Shown in pieces: positions 1 through 8,577 of a DNA stretch of 29,689 nucleotides. The stretch's first letter is position 1. Each line of letters opens with the position of its first letter. Under the pieces are notes generated by a model. The model saw only the letters and a list, made by a program, of their open reading frames with translations, did not search any database and had not been told where the DNA came from. The position numbers and the translations under genes were made by a program. The stretch spans positions 1 through 29,689 of the IMG/VR virus record IMGVR_UViG_3300020430_000068; one strand, given 5' to 3'. This DNA is from a virus.

Positions 1-602
1 TTCATTCTTTTCTTTTCATCATCTTTATTCTCATCAAGCTTTTCGTCTAGGTTTCTATGTTGGTATGCAATCCTTGCTAAGAACTCTCCACCTCTTGTAT
101 TTGGATACATCTTATCGAAGAATGGTCTGTCTTGTATTGATATAAGATTCATCACAGTTTCTAAAGGTGATGTGTCTAAACTGTAAATATGTTTTCTTAA
201 TCCCTTTACATCTTTTCTTTTATACAACTCTTTTGCTTTGATGAAATCTTTTCTGTCCATTGAGGCTGCATCTCTGATACGATTATCAAATCCAGCAAGT
301 GCGTTCTTTCTATCTTCATCAATATCTTCTCTGTCCTTATCGGTGAGGGGTTGTTCACCGATTGCGAGAACAGTATCACCTATTTTCTTTTTATCCGTTG
401 GTCTTATTGGGTAAACTTTGATAGGTTTCATAACACCAACTTTTTTTTCTGCACCTTTTTTATTGAGTTCTGCTTGTTTCTTCGCATCTCTACCTTTATA
501 CCTTGCGAGAATTTTATTGTCTTTATCTAGTAGGACATAATCAAACTGTTCATACATTGCAACTTGTTTGACTGCTTCTATCATTGATTTACTGTATCTC
601 AT
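1..602 (-). CDS. Unrecognised charged phage protein, 3' end outside window
   Basis: An open frame starts at an ATG at 602 and runs without a stop to the window edge, giving at least 200 residues. It begins MRYSKSMIEAVKQV and is rich in Lys, Asp, Glu and Arg, with long predicted helical stretches and no membrane segment or signal peptide. It lies 4 bases downstream of the 909-aa gene, so it is probably translated from the same message and belongs to the same possibly virion-related block. I do not recognise the family. The repeated acidic/basic helices would suit a scaffold-like or internal virion protein, but that is only inference. Confidence 0.75.
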   Translation of the reverse strand, partial: MRYSKSMIEAVKQVAMYEQFDYVLLDKDNKILARYKGRDAKKQAELNKKGAEKKVGVMKPIKVYPIRPTDKKKIGDTVLAIGEQPLTDKDREDIDEDRKNALAGFDNRIRDAASMDRKDFIKAKELYKRKDVKGLRKHIYSLDTSPLETVMNLISIQDRPFFDKMYPNTRGGEFLARIAYQHRNLDEKLDENKDDEKKRM

Positions 603-606
603 CTGT

Positions 607-3336
607 TTACCCCTTCATTAAATCCGTTACAGATTTCTTTGCACTCCAGAACTTACAAGACCAGTATCTTGCCTTATACTTAGGGCCTGGATTATCGCAG
701 TTGTGTCTCGCACGAAAACTCTTTCTTCTTGCTGGGTCATCTCGTTTGATTTCCATGTTTGGGTCACCGTATTCTACTTTGACGACATTTCCCTTATCAT
801 TTCTTACATAGACCTTAAACTTCTTTGTATCACCCCTCGTAGGATTATTTAGTTCTACAGGTCTTCCTTGATACTCAGCTTTCTCAGTTACTTCACCCCA
901 GTGGTTTCTTAATACAAACTGATTGAACTTCTGATATCCCTCACCTTTTGCTCTTTTTAATTGTGCTGGTGTAGGTGCTCCCTTCTCTCCAGGCTTTCTC
1001 ATTTTCTCACCTGAACCTTGTTTTATTCTTTGTCTTTTTTTATGAATGTTTGCCCATAGACTTTCCTCTAAACAATGTCCACACATATGTTCTACACTCT
1101 CATTCATTCTATTATCGTAAAATTTTGGTAGTGGGTCTTTTGTTATCCTATCTGCATACTCTTTCTTTGCAGGCCCATCTTCTACTGGAACTTTACCGTC
1201 TACCATATCTCTTACAAATCCCATAGTAGCTGCATTTGCATAAAGACTACCACACCTTGCAGTAACAGTTTCTTTTAATCCATCATAGATAATACTACCT
1301 GTTACATGACCTAGTGTATCTAACATATCACTATCAACTTTTATATTCATAACGGTGTACACATAATCTCTATGTGGTTTTGGAAAACTATGTGGGATAC
1401 TCTCATCAACAATATAAGTTTCCATTTCTCCCTCACCAAATGAACCAAGTTTATTCCATTTTAACATTGTTTCTGTTACTTCGTCTGGTTGACCATATTC
1501 TTTAATAAGTTTTTCTGCGTATCCTTTTGCATCATCATGTTCCCAGTTTTTTAGTGAGTCCTCTGGTTTCATTTCTTCATTAATACAATCATCACAACAA
1601 TCTGCATCAATCTTCTCCAACATCTTATCGTGGACTTCGTTCATCTTCCACCACCAATCTTCTCCATGATTTAGTTGATATTTTGCTCTTGTGATATTAG
1701 ACTCAAACCACTCTTGCACAGTATTAATATTCATAAAACTTTCTTTTTTAGATGCTTTCTTTCTCTTCTTTGCTGCCCTCGCAATCTTTTGTAAGTCTGG
1801 GTCTGCTTTACCACCTGATAACATTGAGTTCACTCTTGCAAATGCCCACTGTTGTGGAGTAGTGCCAGGTCTGTGTCCTGTTCTCCACGCAGCCATACCT
1901 CTGTCATAACTCTTTTTTAGAGTACCGTAAGGAACACCTGTCTGTTTAGACTTCTTCACTAAACCTGCTATTTTTTCATCTAACTCCATTTCTTCCTCCC
2001 CATACATTTTTTTGAACTTCTTTGTATATTTTGATGGTTTTGTTTTTTTACCCTTATCGCCAGGAGCAGGTTCATATGCTCTTGGGTCATCATCACTCAT
2101 TGCAGCTCCTTTATCAAAGTGTCTTGCACGAGCTTGTTTTGTTGACTTAGACATTCCCTTACCACCAGCACCCTTTGCAAAATACTTTGCTGGTTCTGAG
2201 CCAGGACTTCCTTTTACATCTTTATCTTGTCTAACTCTTCTAATCTTCTCTGCTTCTACCACATACTTTTTATCAAGTTTACCTTTACTTACTAACTTAT
2301 TAATAAATTTTGCAATACCTCTTGTGTTCATTCCATATTTTGTCTCTAAACCAAATTGTCGAACTATATCAAATATTAATCTATTCTTTGAGTTTTTTCC
2401 TCCAGATATTGCACTACCACCTTTATCTTTTCCTTTATCAACTCCGTCCTTGTATTTTTTAATAACTTTTGATATTATTCTACTATCTAACTTACCCTTA
2501 AGTTTTCTCACTAAAGGTGATGGGTCTAACATTCCACCAGCAAATGGATTTTCATGCACATTTATTTCGTGTAACCATGCTTTGTGTACTTTGTTACTTT
2601 CATCTACAAATGATACATAGTTTGTTCCTCTATTTATTATTTTACCTTGAATACCTCTTGCAACGATAGTATCGTTTATATTCCAAACATCTCCTGTAAG
2701 ATATGCATCTCTAAGTTCTTCATAGTCTGTCATTAAACCCATATCTCTTTCCTCACGAATACCCATAAACTTTCGCACATCATTAAATAACTTTTGTCCG
2801 TCTTTGAAACCTTTAGGTAATCCTAACTTGAATGATTCAAAATCACCTTGTGATGCAGATGCTCTCATCTTAGATGCAGACATTCCAGTTACACCCTCTG
2901 CATCTGGGTCTCTTTCACCAGCACTAATCACAGAAATAGTTCTGAACTTATAGTAACCATGTCTACTCTTGACATCATTGTATTTGTCAAGTAAGGTTTT
3001 GAACTCTTTTACTCTATCTGAACCAACAACCATTGCAATATCTGTATATTTTTCATTATACAATTTAACTGCGATATCGAATACATTGATTATCTTTTTA
3101 TCTGCAAGTATATTTCTTGCGTGTGTAGGAAACATCTTTTTCATATATGCAACCTTCAACGCAAATGGTAATGGGTCTTTCTTTTGGTTCTGTGATTGTG
3201 ATGGATAGATTACATACCTACCTGTACCAGCAATCAGTTTTACTCTGTCTAATAGTTTCTCATGTCCTGTGGTGGGTGGATTAAATCTTCCAAAGGTAAA
3301 AACAACTTGACCAGCCTGTTCCTGAAACTTTAACAT
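607..3336 (-). CDS. 909-aa mosaic protein: HxGH nucleotidyltransferase domain plus marine-phage modules
   Basis: Residues 10-160 match a cytidylyltransferase/NMN-adenylyltransferase-like fold: GRFNPPTTGH at 16-25 is the (H/T)xGH nucleotide-binding motif, VVGSDRV lies at 103-109, and GMSASKMRA at 151-159 corresponds to the ISSTxxR-type motif. Residues about 222-258 look like a small SH3/KOW-type barrel. Residues 455-507 (GVPYGTLKKSYDRGMAAW, then RPGTTPQQWA) form a module I associate with many marine T4-like phage proteins (DUF5824-like, from memory). Residues 759-796 (SLWANIHKKRQRIKQG) and 869-897 (FRARHNC, then ARYWSC) are further recurrent modules. Cys clusters occur at 580-584 and 752-755. 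The start overlaps the upstream stop as TGATG. A transferase acting on a nucleotide is likely from the motifs. Its substrate, and whether it sits in the virion, are unknown. Confidence 0.75.
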   Translation of the reverse strand: MLKFQEQAGQVVFTFGRFNPPTTGHEKLLDRVKLIAGTGRYVIYPSQSQNQKKDPLPFALKVAYMKKMFPTHARNILADKKIINVFDIAVKLYNEKYTDIAMVVGSDRVKEFKTLLDKYNDVKSRHGYYKFRTISVISAGERDPDAEGVTGMSASKMRASASQGDFESFKLGLPKGFKDGQKLFNDVRKFMGIREERDMGLMTDYEELRDAYLTGDVWNINDTIVARGIQGKIINRGTNYVSFVDESNKVHKAWLHEINVHENPFAGGMLDPSPLVRKLKGKLDSRIISKVIKKYKDGVDKGKDKGGSAISGGKNSKNRLIFDIVRQFGLETKYGMNTRGIAKFINKLVSKGKLDKKYVVEAEKIRRVRQDKDVKGSPGSEPAKYFAKGAGGKGMSKSTKQARARHFDKGAAMSDDDPRAYEPAPGDKGKKTKPSKYTKKFKKMYGEEEMELDEKIAGLVKKSKQTGVPYGTLKKSYDRGMAAWRTGHRPGTTPQQWAFARVNSMLSGGKADPDLQKIARAAKKRKKASKKESFMNINTVQEWFESNITRAKYQLNHGEDWWWKMNEVHDKMLEKIDADCCDDCINEEMKPEDSLKNWEHDDAKGYAEKLIKEYGQPDEVTETMLKWNKLGSFGEGEMETYIVDESIPHSFPKPHRDYVYTVMNIKVDSDMLDTLGHVTGSIIYDGLKETVTARCGSLYANAATMGFVRDMVDGKVPVEDGPAKKEYADRITKDPLPKFYDNRMNESVEHMCGHCLEESLWANIHKKRQRIKQGSGEKMRKPGEKGAPTPAQLKRAKGEGYQKFNQFVLRNHWGEVTEKAEYQGRPVELNNPTRGDTKKFKVYVRNDKGNVVKVEYGDPNMEIKRDDPARRKSFRARHNCDNPGPKYKARYWSCKFWSAKKSVTDLMKG

Positions 3337-3773
3337 CAGTTTTGTACCCTTGCTCTTGCTTGTTTAACCTTTTCTATTTCCTTTTTCTTTACTACCTTCA
3401 TAAGTCTAGTGGTAAGTTTGTTTATCATACCACCATATTTTTGACCTATCTTTTGGTCTATCTTCACTCTTGCTGGTAAAGCCATTTTTTTATAACTTGG
3501 AAAATATTTATCAATAACTTTTTGTTTTGCAAGTTTAGCAGCTTTAACTTTCTGTTTTGCAACAGATGCTATCCTTCTCTTAGACCTTTCAACCTTCTTC
3601 TTAAAACCAGCGGTCTTAACAAGTTTGGCCATTCTTCTCGCAATCTTTCTGCGTTGTGCTCTACCAATAACTCTAAATTCTGTTAGTTCATCAAGTGCAT
3701 CATCAAGTTCTTTGTAACCTGTATAAAGGTCTTCTGTCCTGTATAAGTCTTTTAATTTTTTCATTTGTCCCAT
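3336..3773 (-). CDS. Very basic conserved marine-phage protein, unknown function
   Basis: The 145-residue product is dominated by Lys and Arg, with a central stretch FRVIGRAQRRKIARRMAK at about 53-70 and long basic helices to the end. I remember similar IGRAQRRKIARRMAKL proteins from ocean T4-like phages but know no function. The high positive charge suggests nucleic-acid contact or an internal head protein (inference). It overlaps the upstream gene by 13 bases and the downstream gene by 1. Either the first ATG or the ATG three codons in (3764) could be the start: the first has AAAGG almost touching it, and the second is preceded by GGGAC. There is no signal peptide or membrane segment. Confidence 0.7.
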   Translation of the reverse strand: MGQMKKLKDLYRTEDLYTGYKELDDALDELTEFRVIGRAQRRKIARRMAKLVKTAGFKKKVERSKRRIASVAKQKVKAAKLAKQKVIDKYFPSYKKMALPARVKIDQKIGQKYGGMINKLTTRLMKVVKKKEIEKVKQARARVQN

Positions 3774-5005
3774 GCCTTTAGTGCAGTGAAGTTGTTAAAG
3801 GAAAACTCCATTCTGTCCACTAATTTTACTGCGTTACCTTTTACTCTATCAATCGCAACATATCCCTCTGGATTTGTTACTTTATATCCATTACTTGTAC
3901 GAATAAAGGTATCCGTCAAACCTTTAACACTATTTAGTTTTCTGACGATTTGCATCTTCGCATCTATCATTAGATTTTGAAAAAGAACAATGTTTGCAAG
4001 ATTGTTTGTATGTTTTCTAAACTCTCTTACATATTCTTGTTGTTGTTTCTTGTATTTCTCTTTTGCAGCTGGTGTCTTTACTTTGTCTATTTGTTTCTTA
4101 AAATGATTCTCAACATACTTTACATAATCTATTGCGTGTTTCTTTGGATTTTTTACTTGTTCACCTTGTCTAACTTTTGTATTTGTAAAGGTTTTTAGTG
4201 ACGCACCAATAAGATTACCAGTCAAACTCTCTTGAAGTTTAAGGAAGTTTCTTAACATGGGTGCATTTATTCTTTGAAATGTCTTTCCTACATTAGATAG
4301 GATAGCTGTAATCGCCTCTGTTTCTTTTGCATTAAAAGTTGCAGTACCAGAAACATCTTTGTATGTCGCATCATCTAACCATACTGAACTTGTCTTGTTT
4401 AACTTAGATACATCTGCACCAAACTTTGCTTTCATGTCTTGTAACTCTTTACCTTCATAGGTTGTATGAAATACAATACCTATCTTTGACTTGTTCATTC
4501 TTTTACCTAAATCAGAATCTACTGGAACTGCATAAACGATTGTATTAGGTTGAAATGTATAATACTTTACCCCATCTATTGTTTCTGTTTCAATATCATC
4601 TGTGTACATCAAGTCACCTTGTAATACATTTTTGATACCTAACTTTGATAACTCTGCAAGTGCAACCTTGAACTTTGCATTTAGTGTACCACTCAAATCT
4701 GCATCTATCTCTGCATTTGTTTTGTATAGTTTTGGATTGACATTAAATACTGATTTCTTTGCAACAAAGAACTTACCATCTGATGGGTCAATACCTGTAA
4801 AGATTGCAGGAGCTCCGTCCCACTTGACTGTCATTCTTACTGAAGACCTTGCACTACCAGACAACATATCTCTTAGTGAACGCAGAAAGTTGATTGCAGC
4901 TCTACCACCATCAACACCATGATTGATTATCTCATCTTCAATGTGTTCAAGGTGTAAGTTCTTACCAGCCTTACTTTCGTTTAGTATGTCTGTAAATCTG
5001 AGCAT
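3761..5005 (-). CDS. DUF6267-like phage protein with ligase/nucleotidyltransferase-like KxDG motifs
   Basis: The 414-residue protein has an N-terminal helix with NLHLEHIEDEIINHGVDGG (16-34), typical of a family widespread in T4-like phages that I recall as DUF6267. Seen in the sequence: TVKWDGAPAIFTG (59-71), with Lys61-Trp-Asp63-Gly64 matching motif I (KxDG) of covalent nucleotidyltransferases; FFVAKKSVF (79-87); NVLQGDLMYTDD (126-137), comparable to motif III; NTIVYAVPVD (154-163); and KIGIVFHTTYEGK (174-186), comparable to motif IV. The order and spacing resemble DNA/RNA ligases. If this holds, Lys61 would be adenylylated. The C-terminal half (from about 230) is helical and of unknown role. 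It sits directly downstream of a 554-aa unknown gene. Ligase or adenylation activity is inference. Confidence 0.7.
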   Translation of the reverse strand: MLRFTDILNESKAGKNLHLEHIEDEIINHGVDGGRAAINFLRSLRDMLSGSARSSVRMTVKWDGAPAIFTGIDPSDGKFFVAKKSVFNVNPKLYKTNAEIDADLSGTLNAKFKVALAELSKLGIKNVLQGDLMYTDDIETETIDGVKYYTFQPNTIVYAVPVDSDLGKRMNKSKIGIVFHTTYEGKELQDMKAKFGADVSKLNKTSSVWLDDATYKDVSGTATFNAKETEAITAILSNVGKTFQRINAPMLRNFLKLQESLTGNLIGASLKTFTNTKVRQGEQVKNPKKHAIDYVKYVENHFKKQIDKVKTPAAKEKYKKQQQEYVREFRKHTNNLANIVLFQNLMIDAKMQIVRKLNSVKGLTDTFIRTSNGYKVTNPEGYVAIDRVKGNAVKLVDRMEFSFNNFTALKAWDK

Positions 5006-6669
5006 TATTTTGGTTCACCTAATACTTTAGTGCTCGCATCAATTTTATAACTCCACGAACTACCACTCCGATTAATAAATTGTATTTGTAAATATTCTGG
5101 TTTAAGTTCAGTATCAACTTTTACAGCACCAACAAGTAAATATAAATTTATAGAGTTATAATCTTTTTTTCCTAAAGAACGACCTATTTTTAAAACCATA
5201 AACGGAACATTCATAGACTCACCTAACTCATTAATTTTTTCAGCAGTCATATCTTCAAACTCATTTTTAGTGTGTTTGTAATACGCACCACCACCTGTTC
5301 CATAAACAATCCAAAGTGGAAGTAAGGTATCTCCAAACATCGCTTCTGATTTTAACTTTGCAGATAGAGCAACTAAGGGTTGTGTTACCCTCTCTGCAAC
5401 ATTAACTTTTGTTAACATATCAGATAACATTGCATTAAAAGTTTTATAAGACGCATAGTTAGCAACTAATTTTAAAGCTGGTAATAATTCATCTCTTGTG
5501 ATGAATGCATTTAAACCTCTACTTAAAACTATATTTGCTGGATTTATAAACTGTTTCATTTCTAATTTTGGATTAGTACCACTATTATTCAATTTTATTA
5601 TATTTGGTTTTTTATTATTTAATTTTTGCACATTCTCTAGAAGTAAATCATACTCTTTATTAACCAAGTCTTTTGCTATTAGTTCATTTTTTAGAACTTT
5701 CATTTCTCTCAACATTGGTGCATTTATTTTTACAGGGTCATTTTTACCCTCTGACAATGTGCTTCCTAATAAACTTGTTAATTTTGCTGATGATTTGTGC
5801 ATTTTATCTTTGACAACTAATTTTGTTATTTTAATCGCACTTTTTAAGATAGAGTTTCTTATTTTTGAAAAAACACTTTTTGCAAATTTTAATACAAAAT
5901 TAAATCCTTTTGATAAAATATCTGTAAAACGACCAAACACATTTGATAAAATACCCTCAGACAAATCCTCTCCAACTAATTGTGAAGGCATTGATGATTG
6001 TTTTCCGTATATCGTGTTTATTAAGGTGTTAAGTTTTCCTATCCTTGCATTGTCCATACCTTTTTTTAAAGATACTTGAATGAATTTTATATTTGTCCCT
6101 TCAACTGATATCACGCCATCTTTTGTCCAATTCATAGTTGAAGTAGATAATTTATTTAATAATTCTTTTGCAGAACCACTGACTACGAGTATCATATCAG
6201 CGGTGTTAGCTTTACTACCCTTAGTAAAATATTTTTCAGGTACATTTTTATAAAATGTATTAATACTGCTGTGTATTATGTCAACACTACCCCAATTTAC
6301 ATTAGGTATCTTTTTTATATCACCACCGATTATCTCTATAGCTTCACATAAAAAATTATCTGATTTTTCAGTACCAAATTTTTTTCTGTAGTTGTTTATC
6401 CATTTTGCACCATCTTTAACAAACTCACTTTCAGATGATATACTTTTAATATTTGACATTGTGGGTAGGGTATTTTTACCAGACAGTTTCGCAACTATAT
6501 AAACCCAAGATTCATAAACAGCTTCTCCAACAGACCCACCACCAACTGATGCGATAACTTTTTCTGCTTCAGTTGACTGTTCTTGTAAAAATGTGTCAAT
6601 TTTTACGACAGGTGTTACTTTATTTTCTTTGATTGGATTTAGTTGGCGAACATACCTATTCAGTGACAT
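5005..6669 (-). CDS. 554-aa phage protein of unknown function
   Basis: Not recognised. The start is supported by GGGAG six bases before the ATG. Residues 41-60 (a glycine-rich turn and a hydrophobic helix) and 155-203 (NTADMILVVSG, then IKFIQVSLKKG) recall the core of a PD-(D/E)xK-like fold, with an acidic residue at 158 and the Gln198...Lys202 strand. This is weak. Residues about 237-290 are basic amphipathic helices (FGRFTDILSKGFNFVLKFAK and onward) that could lie on a membrane or on DNA. The peptide INAPMLR (about 319-325) is also found in the next gene's product. It is the first gene of a possibly late-expressed block, directly behind an AATAAATA motif. Its end overlaps the next start by one base. 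Confidence 0.7.
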   Translation of the reverse strand: MSLNRYVRQLNPIKENKVTPVVKIDTFLQEQSTEAEKVIASVGGGSVGEAVYESWVYIVAKLSGKNTLPTMSNIKSISSESEFVKDGAKWINNYRKKFGTEKSDNFLCEAIEIIGGDIKKIPNVNWGSVDIIHSSINTFYKNVPEKYFTKGSKANTADMILVVSGSAKELLNKLSTSTMNWTKDGVISVEGTNIKFIQVSLKKGMDNARIGKLNTLINTIYGKQSSMPSQLVGEDLSEGILSNVFGRFTDILSKGFNFVLKFAKSVFSKIRNSILKSAIKITKLVVKDKMHKSSAKLTSLLGSTLSEGKNDPVKINAPMLREMKVLKNELIAKDLVNKEYDLLLENVQKLNNKKPNIIKLNNSGTNPKLEMKQFINPANIVLSRGLNAFITRDELLPALKLVANYASYKTFNAMLSDMLTKVNVAERVTQPLVALSAKLKSEAMFGDTLLPLWIVYGTGGGAYYKHTKNEFEDMTAEKINELGESMNVPFMVLKIGRSLGKKDYNSINLYLLVGAVKVDTELKPEYLQIQFINRSGSSWSYKIDASTKVLGEPK

Positions 6670-6703
6670 TCCAAGCTCCCATTAGTACAAAATTGTTTTA
6701 TAC

Positions 6704-6711
6704 TATTTATT
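6704..6711 (-). promoter_or_regulatory. Possible T4-type late promoter
   Basis: The minus strand reads AATAAATA here, one base off the T4 late promoter box TATAAATA and matching the looser form I recall from marine T4-like phages. It sits about 35-42 bases before the start of the 554-aa gene and overlaps the stop of the preceding small gene. Its place at the head of a block of large basic or structural-looking genes fits late expression, but AT-rich sequence makes chance matches common. Confidence 0.35.
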
Positions 6712-6913
6712 CTTTTAGAAAGTCAGGAAATCCTTGTGAACCAAAAGTAGGTGTCTTGTTTTGGAACTTTGCAATACTCTCTGCAAGTTGTCTTGTTTCA
6801 CACCTAGTGATTATTTTTCTAGTCTTACTCTCCATTACGGTGTAAGGTCTTTCTACATCTTGATTGTCTTGACTTACATAGTAGTTAGACTTTGAGTTTC
6901 GAAAATCTTTCAA
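6707..6913 (-). CDS. Small conserved phage protein, probable TTG start
   Basis: The frame has an ATG far upstream (6982), but that would overlap helicase 41 by 98 bases. The TTG at 6913 is preceded by AAAGGA eight bases away and gives a 68-aa product (reading MKDFRNSKSNYYVSQ) with only 29 bases of overlap. Another possible start is the ATG at 6835, which lacks a clear binding site. The product has a core YTVMESKTRKIITRCETRQ followed by AESIAKFQNK and GFPDF, typical of small proteins in ocean T4-like phages. I know no function. No membrane segment is seen. Confidence 0.6.
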   Translation of the reverse strand: MKDFRNSKSNYYVSQDNQDVERPYTVMESKTRKIITRCETRQLAESIAKFQNKTPTFGSQGFPDFLKE

Positions 6914-8300
6914 TTTGTTTGTCCTTTGTATCTTTCCCAAAAGACGGTTCTTCAAAGACTTGATTAAGTTTCTCTTGACCATTATCGACTATCTCCTCTT
7001 GTGCTTGTGATTCTACATCATACAGACGCATTTTACTTCTATCAACACCAATCACAAATCGTTTATACATGGTTGGGTCATTATATCGGTTCTTCAACTG
7101 TTTGACTTGCATCTGTCCTATTTCCTGTAGTTGTTCAGTTTGTATCAATGCAAACATAAAATCAGCTGTTGCAGGCAGTCCAAAACTTTCAGAAGTATCT
7201 TCCAGTCCTATATCACTAGATACAAAACCTGTTCTGGTTGTTTGAGTTGCAGACATAAATGGTACACCAGTTTCTACTGCGAGTCCACGAAGTTCCTCTG
7301 CAATCGATTTTATGATTGTATATGAATTGATATTTGCACCACCCTTAAATCTACTTGATGCACATATATTGAGATAGTCTATAAACACTATGTCTGGTTT
7401 AAAAGACTTTTTAATTGCTAGTTCTTTGATTAACCCTCTGAAGTGTCCACTATGTGCAGACGCAGTTGGGTATTCTTTAATTATTAGTTTACCACTTGTC
7501 TTCTTTTGAATACTTGCAAGTTTATCTTCAAACATTCTCTTGGGTAACTCTGGTAAATTTGTAATACTGATATTCATCAGATTTGCATCTATTCTTTCTG
7601 CAATCCTTTCTTCAGCCATCTCCATAGTAATGTATAAAACATTCTTACCTTGTGAAAGACAGTTAGACGCAACATGACACATGAACAAAGATTTACCTAC
7701 ACCTGTACCAGCAAGTGCAATGTTCAGTGTCTTTGGTGGTAATCCACCCTTTGTTATTTTGTTAAAAAATTCTAAGTCGAAAGGTATCTTCTCTTCCTTC
7801 TTGTGATAGAAATCATATCTTTCTTGTCCGTCCATAAGATAATCATGTCCAACACTATTATCGAAACCAACAGATAGTGCATCAGATAAAATATCTGGTA
7901 TTGCATCTGGTGTTCTCTTTTTATCTTTACCATCAATAATATTGACACCCTCTACAATCGCATTGTAGATAGCTCTGTCTTTACAAAACTTTTCTGTTGT
8001 GTCAACTAACCAATCTAAGTCTACCTCTGTAGGTTTTAGACTACTAATAAGATTGACTATTTTATCGTGGTCATCTTCTGTTAAATCTTTTCTACTTTCT
8101 ATCTCTATATTCAGAGAGGTTTTAGTAGGTATCTTTTTATATTTTTCTACAAACTTAAGTATCTCTTCAAAGAGTAATCTTTCTTCTCTTACTGCGAAGT
8201 AATCTTTCTTTATGAAAGGTATAACTTTTCTTGCGTAATCTTCATTACATATTAAATTAGTTAGAGCTGTTTTCTCTATTGACTGGGATTGGTTTCTCAT
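6885..8300 (-). CDS. 41: Replicative DNA helicase, T4 gp41 / DnaB family
   Basis: This is the 5'-3' hexameric helicase that unwinds DNA ahead of the phage polymerase and carries the primase. The 471-aa length is close to T4 gp41. The N-terminal helical domain (about 1-120) is followed by a linker and a RecA-like motor. Walker A is AGTGVGKS at 197-204. The H1a region has YITMEMAEERIAERIDAN at 223-240, with the DnaB-type glutamate. Walker B is IVFIDYLN at 304-311, and MSATQTTRTG marks the sensor strand. The start overlaps the upstream 106-aa gene by 44 bases. The primase and a loader (gp61, gp59) are not in this window. Confidence 0.95.
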   Translation of the reverse strand: MRNQSQSIEKTALTNLICNEDYARKVIPFIKKDYFAVREERLLFEEILKFVEKYKKIPTKTSLNIEIESRKDLTEDDHDKIVNLISSLKPTEVDLDWLVDTTEKFCKDRAIYNAIVEGVNIIDGKDKKRTPDAIPDILSDALSVGFDNSVGHDYLMDGQERYDFYHKKEEKIPFDLEFFNKITKGGLPPKTLNIALAGTGVGKSLFMCHVASNCLSQGKNVLYITMEMAEERIAERIDANLMNISITNLPELPKRMFEDKLASIQKKTSGKLIIKEYPTASAHSGHFRGLIKELAIKKSFKPDIVFIDYLNICASSRFKGGANINSYTIIKSIAEELRGLAVETGVPFMSATQTTRTGFVSSDIGLEDTSESFGLPATADFMFALIQTEQLQEIGQMQVKQLKNRYNDPTMYKRFVIGVDRSKMRLYDVESQAQEEIVDNGQEKLNQVFEEPSFGKDTKDKQIERFSKLKV

Positions 8301-8577
8301 CTACTGCTACCTTTGTTTGTTCGTCCATAACCTCAACTAATATATCACCTATGAGATTAAAGAACTCATCATTAAATTGTTCTCTGGGTATTCCATTATT
8401 ATCTACTATATCATATTGAAACTGCATAGGCAAGTTTCCATTTTCATCTTCTTCTTTCGCAAAAGAAACTTTACCATATTTGTAAACCACACCAGCAAAC
8501 TTACCACCCTTGATACCTATACAAGTCTGGTCTTGCGATTTACTTTCTACATACACAAATTTTTCACGAATACTCAT
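8257..8577 (-). CDS. Conserved phage protein of unknown function upstream of helicase 41
   Basis: A 106-residue acidic protein beginning MSIREKFVYVESKSQDQT, with a beta-rich first half (IGIKGGKFAGVVYKYGKVSF) and a helical FFNLIGDILVEVMDEQ near 72-87. The last part overlaps the start of helicase 41 by 44 bases, and its own start overlaps the stop of the upstream oxygenase. Similar small proteins sit beside gene 41 in other marine T4-like phages as far as I recall, but I cannot assign a role. It does not resemble UvsY or gp59. Confidence 0.65.
   Translation of the reverse strand: MSIREKFVYVESKSQDQTCIGIKGGKFAGVVYKYGKVSFAKEEDENGNLPMQFQYDIVDNNGIPREQFNDEFFNLIGDILVEVMDEQTKVAVDEKPIPVNRENSSN

Noticed and set aside
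2012-2620. 202-aa open frame on the plus strand
   Set aside because: It lies opposite the 909-aa gene, has no ribosome site or recognisable domain, and its composition mirrors the complementary Lys/Gly-rich coding sequence.
5498-6079. 193-aa hydrophobic open frame on the plus strand
   Set aside because: It is antisense to the 554-aa gene; the Phe/Leu-rich look comes from the complement of Lys/Asn codons, not from a real membrane protein.
6914-6982. N-terminal extension of the small gene after helicase 41
   Set aside because: Would overlap helicase 41 by 98 bases without a ribosome site; the TTG at 6913 has one at good distance.
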